The translations under genes and the position numbers were made by a program. A DNA stretch of 64,000 nucleotides from contig QVRM01002399.1 of the NCBI GenBank assembly GCA_003439945.1, positions 62,001-126,000 on the forward strand, given 5' to 3'. The DNA is from Dermanyssus gallinae (taxonomy: Eukaryota > Arthropoda > Arachnida > Mesostigmata > Dermanyssidae). Shown here one piece after another: positions 1-12,889 of this stretch (position 1 is its first letter; the number at the start of each line of letters is the position of its first letter). A model generated the notes under the pieces. The model worked only from the letters and a program-made list of their open reading frames with translations, ran no database searches and was not told where the DNA came from.

Positions 1-1640
1 TCACCCGCAAACTACTCCACAGAGTCGGTAAGCAGTTAAACCTGGCAACTGGTGATAAGCGATCTGCAGGTTTCTTGAGACAACGTCTCGATCTCGACGT
101 TCAACGCGGGAATGCTGCGTCCGTCCGGGGCACACTGCTAATGTGACCTCAGCCCACTCTTTACGAGATTGAGTAACATTTACGGCGCACACGTTCTCGG
201 GAGACAATTGTCGCTCCATTGGCATCATTAATAAATGTTAAGGCTTAAAACTTGATTTATATACGTATAAGGTACAATACGCATTACGTTTATTGACATA
301 AGCATAACGTATACCTTTTAGTACGCAGTCATACTGAGACCGTAGTAAAAAAGCTTCAGAAGTCGATTGCGACAAGCGTTGCATGGCCTTATACGACTTA
401 TCTAGTACTATCTTATTTTAAACAGAGATAGCATTAAAAAACTCATGTCTGTAATGTAGACCCTGCCTGCACCCACGCACGCACAGACATTACTGAAAAA
501 ACAAAAGGCTGTAACGTACAGCCGAAGGTGTACAATTATTTTGGATTTACTTCATTATGAGTCGATTGGAACGACTATATTGTCAAACGGCGAGTTTAGG
601 TCGTATCTTGTATATATTTGTGTTTCATTAACGAGTGAGGGCCACACCCAAAGCACGTACTAGATTGAGTTATAAGCTTGATGTGGGGTAGAGCAGCACA
701 TCTTTGCAATATCGTCGCTATCGGAATTCGGGTTGGAGGCTGTGTGGTGCCTCCAGTAATATGCGATCTGCAAAGTTTTGCAATTTAGATAGTGGCGAAG
801 AGCAGCAGCGGGGAACTAATGACAAACACGGGCAAGTGCGGCTCTTGAGCGACACATGTAAACAAATCGTATACAAGCCCAGACCTGAAAAGTAGACGTA
901 CGATTTTTCCTAAAACCTAACGGCTGAACCCACTTACGAACCCACATGTAAGAAATATTGACCTTATCTCTACCTCACAACTTAGCTCAACCACTTAGCG
1001 TACGCCAATTAATTGTTTTTTTTTCTAGATATGGACATGAAATACTGGCTAATGTAAACGTCGATTCACCTGGCCTGCGAGCATTGGCATCTCCCTTTTG
1101 AAAAGCACGCCGATTCGAAGAAGGCCACAGAGACACTTCGTTTTGTTGGTAACGTACTGGACGAAGCCGCGAAATGTAAGCGTATGATTGTGCGATCATA
1201 GCCGATCATAACAATGACTCACAAAGTGAACATAGACAGGCAGTGGTGACGTGTTATCAATAAAATAACTTTATTGAGCACTACAGTGTTTTATTTACAT
1301 TAACATGGGCCGCTTTGCATATATTGCACTTTGTGTATATTGTGTACACTTGCAATTTAGGCTTGACCTTATAACTGTAACCAAACTAACTCAGCTGTCG
1401 GGGACGTCAATATTTTTTAGAACTTTTTGAACCAGCCATATAAAGCTACCGAAAAGCACATATAAAGCTACCAACTAGAACATGACGACTATATTTAGAA
1501 GGCGTCATTTTTATTTATTACGGCGAGCAGCACAGATGTGCCTCCAGTGTACTACTATATGATGCACACACTCCGATGAATTTTTGGTGAGAAAGCTAAG
1601 GCCATGAGAGAGAAAAATGCCTGAGACGCAATAGTGATTA
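1..1640. other. unassigned unique sequence
   Basis: I see no gene, transposon or array here. The short open frames on both strands have no recognisable motif and no codon pattern that stands out from the surrounding DNA. The base composition is moderate and simple repeats are few. Confidence 0.4.
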
Positions 1641-2880
1641 CTAGTAAAGACCGATGCCCTTCACTTGGCCGTCTTCATTTCGTCTCGTGACTGGTTGGTG
1701 ACTGACTTGGTGGAGGTGCAAAGTGAAGACGAAAGAAAGTAGGGAACAATTGAAGTTTGATGTATCTGCTGGACGAATGCTGGACGAGGACGAGTCGCCG
1801 CTGCCATGTCGCTCTGTAGACAAAGCTATGGCGTCGCGGCATCGCGAGCAACGGCCGTGCTCCTGACACAACCACCGCCTGCCTGACGTGACGCCAGCGG
1901 TGTCGAAGCGACAGGAGACAGGACCGAAAGGATCCAGTCGAGATATGCAGCGTCCAGCGACCGCTAGAACAAGTGGCAGAGCCAAGCACTTCGCGGAAAT
2001 CGCGAACGACTATTTACTACGCCGACGACGTCTTTACTACAACAACACCAGCAACAACAATATTGGCGCGGGCCCTCTTGAATCAGCTGCCACCAAAGCC
2101 GGCACCGTCATCGTCGTCTTACTGTTGCTGATGCTGCCGCTCTCGCTGTCGCGTTTGCCGACCTCCGTTGGCTGTCGAAGTAGCAGAACTGAGACACGGA
2201 GATATATGGATGCACTCGGAACCAGCAAACCGCCCGCCCAGCGGTTGAGTTGAGTGAGTGCATTGACGTGACGTCGTTCAAGCTTGAACGACGACACAAC
2301 GTGTCATATTTTAGCTATACACGCACCCCTCACCCCCCCCCTCCCACCGACCCCGACCTCAGACGCCCTTTCTCTCTAAAAAGCCGACATGTGCGCCTGC
2401 CTAGACAGGGATTGTGAAATGAGGTCTGTTGTTTTCATATGCTTCATATGTCTTTAGACTGACATTTCATCACATCTGTCTACTGGTCGCACGCGGGTTC
2501 TTCCTTTCTTTCTTTACCCCTCTTTCCCTGTTTCTCTTAAAATCGCTTTCTGTTGGTCTGTTTGGGGTGGCTGTGTGCGTTCGAAGTCTTCTCTTCTTGT
2601 CTCTTCTCCTCTTCCTTCACTTAACAACTGCTACTGAGGGATGACGTTCTTGTGCCTATGTTTGTTGTTGTTGTTGTTGTTCGCCGTTCGTCACAGCGTC
2701 AGCCACCATCACGGCCCGCCGTTTTCACGACCTTCATAGACGGCCAGCGGTCAGGCACCATTTAGCCAGGCACCAATCTTCCTCCTATTTACTCTCCCAC
2801 TCTACCGAGGATTAGGATTAGGACGATGATGATGATGATCATTATCATCATCATCATCATCATCATCATGCCACGCGGCT
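1641..2880. repeat. low-complexity island 1
   Basis: This is a GC-richer block with CAA/CAG-type and GTC-type triplets (around 2035-2065 and 2110-2140), a C-rich run near 2325-2345, a (TGT)n run at 2660-2681, and (GAT)n meeting (ATC)n at 2826-2870. Overlapping open frames on both strands have biased residue content and look like by-products of the repeats. It could cover a promoter or 5' untranslated exon, but nothing in the sequence proves that. Confidence 0.5.
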
Positions 2881-3960
2881 CGGAACAATCGCGCGAGCTG
2901 AGCCAGTCGCCAACGTCCGGTCAGCCGGTCACACAGGGATGCCGCCATCAGCTGGCGACACTACGAAGTTACGCACCGTTGACGTGCTAACTATAGTAGA
3001 TAAGGGCGGACGGCAGCACCGTATGCAGAAAAATCATCCTAATCTAAAGCTAAACATTTTATGCACAATAATTATTTTGTGTGCGTATTTTGGCCGCGTT
3101 CTCCCACACGAATCCGTCAGCGATCTGGCTAGTTGAGGCTGTACGGTGAAAAAGACGAAATACTATTTCCGCTCGATACCTCGTATCGCTACTATCGGTT
3201 TGCTTATTTGCCATGACTTTTGTTAGTTAATTTTTGACCCTCCTTAGACTTGTCTGACCCACTGAAGAGGCCTGGCGCGTATAGTGTAGGCCAGCTCATC
3301 GAATGGACACCAGTATCATCAAGCAGAAAGCTTGTTGCTTAAAGAGCTGCCTCGTCCCGGAACGGAAAGCGAACCAAATAGAAGACTTCCGTCGTCGAAC
3401 GAGGCTGTAGAGAATGTTGGCCGCAACGCAACTGCTGTTAACCAAAAGGGCATCGCTATTTAGCCAATAACATTCCGAGTTTAATATCTGACGAAGCATC
3501 AACTGTACTCATCAGTGGCATCAGCCTGGATAAAATATTGGAACAGGACAATGTTCAGCAATAGACATTCGCCTTTGAGCAGGGAAGGCCTTTGACGATA
3601 CACACAGAAGGAGGCAATATGCAAAGTATAGGGACGCAGAACACTACATTTGAAGAGAGAGAGAGAGAGAGATGGGGACACAGGAATTAATAAATATATA
3701 GTATATGTTATAAACAAATGTATAAAATATGTCACCTATTTTATGCTGTTTACTGTTTGAATGAAACGCGTGGTAAACGTGGAGGAATGCGGGGTGTAAG
3801 AAAATAATAAGCAGGTGAAATAAAATATTGGGAGTTCAACCTAGGGCTACTCACTCTTGATTTTTTTGTTGTTGTCGGCCCCTACGGTGTCTCTGTGGTT
3901 TACTCTTGTTATTGTCGTTATTTTATTATGTGCCTTGTTAATCGTTTGTCTAAAATATGA
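2881..3960. other. unassigned sequence with a short (GA)n run
   Basis: No gene or mobile element is recognised. A (GA)n run lies at about 3653-3672. The small open frames on either strand have no motif. Confidence 0.35.
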
Positions 3961-3987
3961 AAAGTTAGAAAAGATAGCAAGAGTCTC

Positions 3988-4045
3988 GCGCGAGGATCGA
4001 ACCCGCAGTTGCTATGTTTTATTCACTGTTCCATTGTGCCGACTG
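3988..4045 (-). other. tRNA-like relic (A-box and B-box remnants)
   Basis: Read on the minus strand, a T-arm-like hairpin (GCGGGTTCGATCCTCGC, 4006-3990) contains a good polymerase III B box. About 35 bases upstream is a weak A-box match (CGGCACAATGGA, 4041-4030). The five-base T stem closes with one wobble pair. No acceptor stem can be built from the flanks, so a working tRNA gene is unlikely. It is probably the remnant of a tRNA or of a tRNA-derived SINE different from the six-copy family in this window. Confidence 0.3.
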
Positions 4046-4080
4046 GTCGATTCGTGTTATTGTTGTTCAAATCGACCTTG

Positions 4081-4700
4081 ACGCTATTTTCCTAGTGTAG
4101 TTGTCGTTGTCTTCGTCGTTCTTGTTGTTGTTAATGCTGTTGTTGTTGTTGTTGCTATTGCTGTTGTTTGACGCCCCAGATGATGCTATGCGGCGTACTC
4201 ACCCAGCGTAAGTACTCACGAATTGTCTGATGGCTCAAGGTATGCACTACTTTGCTTATATGTGCGTCCCCCCGCCCAAACGACGAGTCGGAAGTATTCC
4301 TTAATCAGCGAAGTAACTGGCGTTCGGTTTGTGGTTCATCCATTGGCGTTGCCCGGTCCATCTGCATATTCAGATGAGACCGGAAGAGCCGCTACAGACG
4401 TCAGGTCGTTCCAGGTCGCTCCATAATGGCCGTATTACCCAGCGGTCGTTTTGGCCTTTACTGGCCTACGTTGTATCGATGTCGATATACTAAGCTTGCA
4501 CTTGGTTCTAGACATTACTGCTACGACTACGACTGCAACATCTACATCTACAGTTGCAACAACAACAACAACAACAGCTGCACTACCACTACTACTACAA
4601 TAATTACTACATTGCTGGCTTACGCGTTAGATGCGCCTTCGATCGTTGACTTTCACGTTCGCCCTTCTTGTTCGCCACATTCTCGTTGCTCTCCTGAATA
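4081..4700. repeat. low-complexity island 2
   Basis: GTT-type triplets cluster at 4095-4170, and ACA/ACT triplets at 4555-4605. The open frames here are Thr/Asn-rich and look like shadows of the repeats. The intervening sequence holds no recognised feature. Confidence 0.45.
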
Positions 4701-5650
4701 AGCATGGCCTATTTATCTACGGCCGCCATTAATTCACGGCCAACCCTTTAGGCAATAGCCACGACTCTCGTTGGGATTCTTAACTCGTTGCTTGAGCCGC
4801 TTTGCCTGTCAGCCTGTGCGCCTACCTGCCCCTACGAATGATTCCTAAGTCAAACTCATCGTATCAAGCAATTAGGCTGCTACCTCGTTGTCTGGATAAG
4901 GCGCTTTGCTTCTACTCTTATTAGAATATACTTTGGCAGCAATTCTACGTGCTCCTTCACTTTGACTTCACTACTCTGTCGCAGTTTCGGCATTATTCGA
5001 TTGCCATGACTGCAAGTCATCTATATTCCACCTGGTGCATCATTTTCGCAAGCATCGCTTTCAAATGAGCCAACACACACACACACAAACATCATGCCTA
5101 AGTGCGCCCTTTCAGGCCGCGTTTCCGAGTAGAAATTACCATTCATAATAACAGTAATTGTATATTGTTTGCGTGTGTATTGTAGCATATTATTCTCATG
5201 CTCGAAGGTTTACTATTGTTGCTGTGCGTATCTGTTTATATGTGTGACAAATACGGTGCGAAATATATATATTAATATACGGTAATAATGAATAAAGAAG
5301 CATGCCTGGTTACTTTTTGGCCTGGCTTGCTGCCACAATAGGAATGACATATAGAACTAATTTGCCTCCAGCCCAGAAACGGGGTGAGTGGTGACGTTTA
5401 AAAACACAAGCAACGGCATTTTCGCTGTCAAAATCACAAAAATAGCTGTCAAAATGTGTGGTGGCTAGAGAAAGTGTTATGTAGAGTTTGTTCCCACCCG
5501 TCGGCTAGTGCGTCCGACGACCAGTAAGGCAGACCTACTGTTAAAAGGCGACAACAAGAACAATAACAATAACAACTTCAACAACGAGGCGTACGCAAGT
5601 AAATGCATCGCACAACAGACACGTAAACGGTGCATAGACATTCGACGATA
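4701..5650. other. unassigned sequence with a (CA)n run
   Basis: No gene or transposon is seen. A (CA)n run lies at about 5072-5088, and a short AT-rich patch at 5260-5285. Confidence 0.35.
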
Positions 5651-6860
5651 GCCTAGTGCCAGATGTAGATACGTCCGATTCGCATATGGCATATACGGGC
5701 AATAACCATGCAGAATGACGCTGGTGATGATGATGATTATGTCGTTGATGATGATGGTGGTAATGAAAATGTCCAAAATAAAAAACAAAAAGCGCAATTT
5801 GTCCACACGTGGATGCAGCCGCAGGCCACTCAATCAACCAGTTTGTCAGTCAGTTCGTCCGTCCGTCAGTCAGTCAATGAGTCCGTCGTTGTCAACTTTG
5901 TCCGTCGTTTAGTCAATCCTTGGTTTGTTTGGCTGCGCTCTAGAAAAGAGGAGCTTTAGACAGACGTGCGGCTTTGTCAGTCGACGCCATAACATTCGCC
6001 GATGCCGACGCGGGTCTACGGTGTAGGTGGTGTGGTCAGGTGTGATTAGTACCACTTATGCGTGCGCTACCGCTGCTATCGTAGTCAGTCAGAATCATCT
6101 TAGTCTTGTCGTCATCTTGCTGTGACGCGTCGTCGATATGAGCCGCCCTACAAGTGGGCGCCGTAGGCGACCTCGTTCATGCCCTGGTCTTCATTAACAG
6201 AAGACACCGGCGGCAAACTACGACAACGATGATAAGGACAAAGACGACGACAAAAGCAACAACAACAACCTCAACAACAGCAGCAACAGCAACAACAACA
6301 ACAACAGCGACGAAACCGGCTGAAGCAACAAGAGCAGAAGCAGAGTAGCAGCTGTCACCTGCGCGGCTTTGAAGCAACAACAGCCGCTGGCTAGCTGCTC
6401 GATTGAAGTCGAGTTAGCAGTCAGAATCTCGAAATCAATCGCCGAAGATCGAGTCACTCGCCAAGAAGCAACAACATCGATTTGCTCCCGTTGCTGCTGC
6501 TGCTGCTGCTGCTATCGCGGTCGCCCGCAATGGCAACTGACAATGCCAGCTTGTCGGATGTCACGAATATGGTCGTCGTCACCGCGTCATGACTGTTGAC
6601 AACCTTTGCCGCCGTTGACCACCTCCACCACCTCCACCTACATCACTGCCACTGTCGGCACGGTCAACGAACAAGAAGATTTATGCAGCATTTAAACGAC
6701 GGCGCCACCGCCATCAGAGCAAAGTGAAGATTTGATGTGGCGTTGTTGATCACTGATCCCTTCTGAACAAGCGGAACTCTTTAGCCCTGTCAGAACTCCG
6801 GCAGCAACAGCACCAGCAAAAGAATGACGGCAGAAGAATCGACAGTATCCAAATTTGTGT
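5651..6860. repeat. low-complexity island 3
   Basis: GAT/ATG triplets occur at 5710-5770, imperfect GTCAGT/GTCCGT units at 5840-5910, a long ACA/GCA block at 6215-6345, and (TGC)n at 6495-6514. Both strands give long Thr-, Val-, Leu- or Cys-biased frames, as expected of triplet repeats. There is no conserved protein pattern. Confidence 0.55.
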
Positions 6861-7345
6861 TTACACAATGTCGAGTTTGGTCTTAAAGTACAGTGTAACT
6901 ACACGTCCACAGCAAAAAGAATCTCGTGAAACTCCAAACTTGGGACAATAATGCCACAACAACGAATTTTTTTCCGGAGTGCCTCCTCGGCTGCTTCAAT
7001 GATCAAAAGAGGTGGCACACGGATGTAATACGCGGCTAGTTAGCACAAGCGAGACAACACTAAGCGACTACAGAAAGCCATAACGGAAGCACGGCAGGTT
7101 GCAGTGGCTATGGAAAAGCACAAAGAAACGGCTGAGTGCATAAATATTGTTCTGCCATGGTTGCAGTCAACAACGGTGCGAATAAAAACACCAATTTCCA
7201 AAGGTGGCGGCCACGGGCAACTAATATGGATTTTTATACCAATTTCAGGAATCTTACATTTACACTGAATTCACCGAATTAATTGCAATACTTCTAGTTG
7301 CGTTGTCATAAGGAGCATGAGTTTGGCATTCGAAAATACCTACTA
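6861..7345. other. unassigned sequence before mariner copy 1
   Basis: No recognisable coding or repeat signal is present. Confidence 0.35.
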
Positions 7346-7957
7346 GGATGATACAAAAGTTCTTGCCCTCTCGTTTTGGTATTCTCTCGTTTCAGCGCTC
7401 TTTAGGTCACACCAGTATGTAAAAGAGTCATACGCTCATGATTGAGCCGTCATTGCTGTATCAGCGGGTATGCTCCGTATAAGCGCCAAAACATCTCCAT
7501 CATCTTCAAGGACGAAGTGGATTTTACTAAATGAGTAGCACCAATACATTGGTGCGCAAACGAGTCTGCTTTTCTCTTTTCAATCGCCATCGCCAGGCTT
7601 CGATCTTGGATCGTTCGGTAACCCGCAATGAAAAATGGGTCTTCTACGAGAATGTACGCAGTCAAATCAAGCAAGACGTCAACACAAACTATATCAGTTT
7701 GTTGGTGGGGTATCAGGGGCATCGTTCACATTGAACTTCTGAGGAGAAGCCATACAGTCAACACGGATCTCTGTTGTCTATATCTCTCGTCTCTAAAAAC
7801 AAGATTTTTCACAAAAGAGGAATCGAAAAGCTGGATGATCGGGGGCATGATGTAATTGAAAGAGAGGAGAATCATACTTAAGAATAAATAAACCTGCATG
7901 TTTTGCAAATGTGTGTTTTGCTTCAGGTAAATAACGGCAGAAACTTCTGGATTAACC
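7346..7957 (+). mobile_element. mariner-like transposon, internally deleted (copy 1)
   Basis: This is a DNA transposon of the Tc1/mariner superfamily, whose transposase cuts and pastes the element at TA sites. Imperfect terminal inverted repeats lie at 7346-7367 and 7936-7957 (about 16 of 22 positions match). Transposase remnants between them, in shifting frames, are: a piece ending NEKWVFYENV (about 7627-7656) that resembles the mariner DEKW block; CWWGIRGIVHIELL (about 7703-7741), the WWD-x-G-I-x-H-x-E-L-L block; and FHKRGIEKLDDR near 7808, the C-terminal block. The stretch between the second and third blocks, including the distal catalytic aspartates, is missing. The element is about 610 bp, against roughly 1.3 kb for an intact mariner. 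It cannot encode an active enzyme. Confidence 0.8.
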
Positions 7958-10043
7958 CCAAAATCATCGAATGCAATACACACAATTAAAAGCGTGAGGG
8001 TAACTATAGTTAACTAACCCTGGTAAAATAAGCCTGGCGAGCCTAGTCCTAAGGAAATTCGAGCAATAAATAAAAATGAGCGGCACGCGTTGATTTGTTT
8101 GTTTTCCCAACTACGCATACGTAATGTGATCCATAAACTGGTTTCCAGTTGATGTGTAGTAGATAATGCACGTCTGTCGTTTACAGCGTCAATTTTACCG
8201 CAGTTGTGGCTGTGGCAGAATTAAAATCATTACGACGGGGGAGGTCGATCAAATTATTGCAATTACATTTACTTGCTGTTGGTACAAGTCCCTAATTGTG
8301 AGCGCTATGTGGTGTTTGTCCGCAGAAGCAGCAACCGCGTATTGCCTTTCGAACCATGTTTTGTCTCGTAACGTACTAGGTTGTACAAGTAAGCAATATA
8401 GATGTATCCTGCGTGGCGAATCAGCGACACTATAACCAGTCCTGTACCAACAGACGTCGGACGTAACTCATATACACGAATACCAAACTTTCACAATGAC
8501 TTAAATATAACGAAAATTCCAGTGTAAATTGTTCTGGCTTCTTTTTAGCATAGAGCGCTAAGAATCATTTTCTTCGTTCCGAAAAGATTCAGTGAAGTCA
8601 TGCACTAAGATATGCCGTAAGGAGACATGTGTGTCATCACACTAGAAGCGGCATCAATTGAAACCCATAAGATACACTGAGGCTCACCAGTGGCCAAATG
8701 TAAAGGGAGTCTGCTAGTGCACGTAATGGTTAATAGAACATGTGAATGAAGTTTTTAGACTTGACCTTCAGAAGGTCATATGCTAAGAATGGTCCCAACG
8801 GCAATCCCCTTATAGATCTCCTGTATTTTATATTGTCCCCAACGGTTTTATATAGCTGTTTAACTCACGTTGAAACGTTGTCTAATCTAAGTTAAATCAT
8901 GTTACATGCAGTCAGTGTGCGATGCAGATAGAGTTAGCAATTCGCGATACAACATCGACATCGCCAAGCATGACATTAGTTCGATCACAACGCGTCCCTT
9001 CACAAAACGTCGCTTGTTAGCCGATCGACGCGTGCCTGCTTGAGAAATCCAATGCATCGATCACACCAAACATTCAGGTAGATATCGTTCGTTGTTATGG
9101 CTCATTTATAACCGTCGCTTATTGCTATTGCAGATAGTATCGCATCGACAAATGTAGATTATCATCAGTCATCTGCGTGGCTGTGTCGTAACGGCGGTGG
9201 CGCGCCGATCATCATCGCTATCGCGCAATTATACAGGGTGCTTTTTTTTAGCATTGTTAGGGATCTCTTTGCTCTTATTGTTCGGTAGAAACAGCTGAAG
9301 TAGTGACGGCGTTTTCTGACGCGGGAGAGTAAGCAACGCGACGATGAAAGCGAAGGTGAGTTTATCCGGACAATATTTGAGGCCTTGCTCTCGTTAAATC
9401 GTACGCTCGTGCGCACGATGAAGTGAACATTTTCCACCAAGAAGGCCAAAATCTGCATGCTAGGTCATTCACACAAAGGTGTTCGGAATAGGAAAGTGCG
9501 TAGCGTAGTATGCGCGTAGGCGGCGAATTTACAAAGAAGGCACAACATGATCAAACCTTTATCTCAAGCCAACCACTTATTTATCATCGCATCGTTTGCC
9601 ATTTTAAATTGAGCTGGGCTAATTTGCTGCCGAGAGCAGCCGCCGTGTGAGAGGAGAATACGACAATAAAGTTGTGACTGCAGCTGAAATGCCGCAAGCA
9701 ACAGCGTAGGCTTGTTTTTGTCAAGTACATGAATGTTGATCGCGAGCGGAGGACGGTGCAGGGGTTGTGCCCACTACGTAGCTATGTAATGTCACGAGTA
9801 TATTTAGTGGCCGTAACCAGCCTACGTGTTAGATAGTAGACGCTTTAACTGGGAAGGTTCTAATTACGTAAGAAAGGGCATTGTTCAACGGATGATTGTT
9901 TCGGAGTTTGCGGGGTGTCTTCGGTGCGTCTAGTGGACCGGATGGTTGAGGGTCTTGTCCACGCTATCTCATTTATTACGTAACGCTTTCGGCGGGGCTA
10001 CATATATTGATTAGGCGGGCGGCACACGAACGCACGCGTAGCA

Positions 10044-10045
<2 letters not shown>
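7958..10045. other. unassigned unique sequence
   Basis: No gene, repeat array or transposon is recognised in this 2-kb stretch. Short open frames exist on both strands without motifs. Confidence 0.35.
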
Positions 10046-10051
<6 letters not shown>

Positions 10052-10091
<40 letters not shown>

Positions 10092-10096
10092 GTATA
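10052..10096. repeat. (TA)n microsatellite
   Basis: An almost pure (TA)n run, followed by TGTATA variants. Confidence 0.9.
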
Positions 10097-10139
10097 GTCA
10101 CACGTGTACGGATAGATGCATGCACAGCAGGGGTATAAT

Positions 10140-12840
10140 TCCCCTTATTATTATTGTTGTTGTTGTTGCTGCTGCCTCCGTTCGGATGTTGATAGGATCA
10201 TATCAGTGTTGAACGTTTTGTTTTCTGTCGGCCGGCAAGTTGCCATCGAGTCGTCGAGGATTATCAGTGAGTGAGTGAACGAGCTAGCGGTGACGAGATT
10301 GAAGGAGACAGGGAAAGAGGGAGTATTGATGCGATGCCGCGTCGTCTTCATTGTATTCGTCGTCGTTGTTGTTGTTGTTGTTGTGGTGGTGATGGTGATG
10401 CAGGTGGCTGCGGCTGCGGTGGTGGTGTTATTCCCAATGGCCAAATCTACAATTACAACATGATGATGCTGTTGCTGATGACGACGCCGAGCAGGAGAAC
10501 GACAAGTAGTTCAAAGAGTTCGAGAGAAGAGACGAGTTAAAATAAGATGGAGGTGTGGGGGGAGCCAAAAGCAACAAAGTGAGAGTCAGCAAGTCCATCG
10601 TCTAACCATTCAGCCAGCCAGATAGAGAATTTCTGAGGGGTGATTGAGAAAGATAAAGAAAAGGGGATAGAGAAAGAACGGCAAGATTGGGAGAAGGAAA
10701 GAGAGTCGGGGAGGAGGAGGGATAGAGGGAGTATGTAGGGTGTCCGGAAGAGAGTGGCGAAGTTGACAGATGAGCCGACAGTGAAGCCAGCGACAGTGGG
10801 GCAGGCCGCCGCTGCCATCCTCGTCCTCATCAACATCATCCTCATCATCGATAAAGGAATGTCGCCCCTTCTCTTTCCTCGTTTTATCCTTCTTCTTCTT
10901 CTTCTTCTGCTTCTGCTTTTTCTCTTTAACTTGCGTTATTTGTTGTCTGTTGTACTCGCTTGTTCTTCTCGCTCTTCCTCTCCGGCTGACTTTTTTGCTT
11001 AACTTAGCTCGGACGCCTTCTCGTACGTCCGGTCATCCGTTCATCCGACCACTCGCTACTTCTCTCATTGCTCAATCGGCCAGGCGCCGGTACACGACCG
11101 ATCGCTCGTTTATTCGCTCGTTCATTCGCCCGTTTGCTCGCAGGCGCGGGCGCGCGCGCGCGCGCCCGCACGTCCGTTTGTCCGTCCGCAAGCCCGCCAG
11201 AACGTCCGTCCGCAAGCCCGCCAGAACGCCGGCCCGCCCGCCCGCCCAGCCGACGCACCGCCCGTTTCGTTTCCCGTTCATTGCTCGCTGTCCACTACTT
11301 TGTGTTGTCCGTATAAGAGTGTGGCGAGTGTGGCTGTGTGAGAGTGTGGGGCTGTTTGCCGATGTGTGTCTGCGTGGCGGACAGGCTTCCATGGATGCAC
11401 ATTCTCTCCTGCTACCGCCATCTATACGACAACGACCACCGCCACCACCACCACCGCCACCACCACCACCGCCACCATCATCATCATCATTATTACCACC
11501 ACTACTGCTACGACCACGACGACGACCATTACTATTACTTGGAGTGCTGTAGTTGTCATTAACATAGCCGCCAACGAAGTACTTGAAATGGTCGTAGTAG
11601 TAGTAGTAATGCTACCACTACGACGACGATGACGACGAGTTGTAGTAACAGTGATGATGGCGGCAGCGGCAGCAGCAGCGGCGGGTGCGGCCGCGTGTAC
11701 TCGTAGTAGTAGTAGTAGTAGTTATTGTTGTTGTTAGTGGGATTCGATATATCACATGGCCGCTCCCAACAGCCGTTGTCGTTGTCCACTTTGCCGGTCG
11801 TCTGTGAATTTTGCTATTGCCTCTGCCGCCGCTGCGGCGACTGCTACCACCAGCGCCGTTGCTTTTGCAGAAGAAAAAGAGAAGAAAACCATAGGGAGAA
11901 AGCGAGGGGAAGCAACAGTGGTGGCGGCATTGGCAGCGGCCAGACGAACAGCATCAAAGCTGCATCATCGGTGGACAGTGGCCGGCTAAAGAGCCAGCAG
12001 CAACAGAAACAACAACAGCGACAACAACAACAACAACAACAGCGACAACAACAACAACAACAACAGCGACAACGCTAGCAGCAGCAGCAGCAGAAGGAGA
12101 TCAGTTATCTTTGCCATTTGGGCTGCATCTGAGACTACTGACTCTCTTTAACTCTCCTGCCTTACCAGCGAGAAAAACATCAGCAGCAACAACAACAACA
12201 ACGCCAACAACAACAACAACGTACGCAACAACAAGTGCAACAAAAACGACGACGACGACGACGACAGAACCAGTGATAACAACATCAGCCGCAATAGAGG
12301 TTAAAATAAACTACACAGAAACAAAGGCAGTCAGAAGTCGCTACATCGACTCCACACACAACAAACACCCACACACTCTCTCTGTCCCCCCACTCTTTCT
12401 CTCTCTCTCTCTCTCTCTCTCTTTCAGGCTTCTTCGTCCTCTCGCCCTATGTCATACACAGACACACACGAACGCACTACTATGCACACGACGCCTCCGT
12501 GTCACGACGACGAGGCGACGATGACGACGATGATGATGATGATGATGCCGCTGATGATAATGAGGGGAAGAAGGGAAACGACAATGGTGCTGCTCACTAT
12601 GGATCGTCATGTTGATGGTGACCACGATGATAATGACAATGATGATGCTGCTGTTGTTGTTGATAATGATGACGACGATGATGATGATGAGGTTGGCGTT
12701 GGGGATCCTCAACCTCATGATGAAGACCATGTTGACCAAAGCAGTAGCAGCAGCAGCAGCAGCTGACACCGCCGCAGGGACGGTACCGGCCACCACATCA
12801 ACCACCACCGCCACCATTCACTATTCTCAGTCATTATGCG
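10140..12840. repeat. large low-complexity island 4
   Basis: This is the densest simple-sequence block in the left half. It has GTT/GGT/GCT triplets at 10150-10175 and 10360-10435, (TTC)n at 10888-10915, and a CpG-rich block at 11010-11260 with a (CG)n core near 11147-11166. CAC/CGC triplets lie at 11435-11500, GTA/TAG triplets at 11595-11612 and 11700-11730, and CAA/CAG at 11995-12095 and 12180-12265. (CT)n lies at 12394-12424, GAC/GAT at 12505-12547 and 12630-12690, and (CAG)n at 12741-12764. Open frames exist in nearly all six frames and are homopolymer-like (Gln, His, Pro, Thr, Ala), so none can be taken as a gene. A promoter, 5' untranslated exon or neuronal-type polyglutamine exon cannot be excluded. 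Confidence 0.55.
11180..11227. repeat. 24-bp perfect tandem duplication
   Basis: Two identical 24-base units (11180-11203 and 11204-11227) sit inside a CpG-rich block of CCGT and CCCG runs. Any protein reading would be Arg/Pro/Ser-rich. Confidence 0.85.
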
Positions 12841-12889
12841 ACATACACACACACCCATATATATATATATATATATATAATAAAGTTTT

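Noticed and set aside
10275..12817. Many long open frames rich in Gln, Val, Thr, His or Arg
   Set aside because: They are produced by triplet repeats, occur in several frames and both strands over the same bases, and show no conserved motif.
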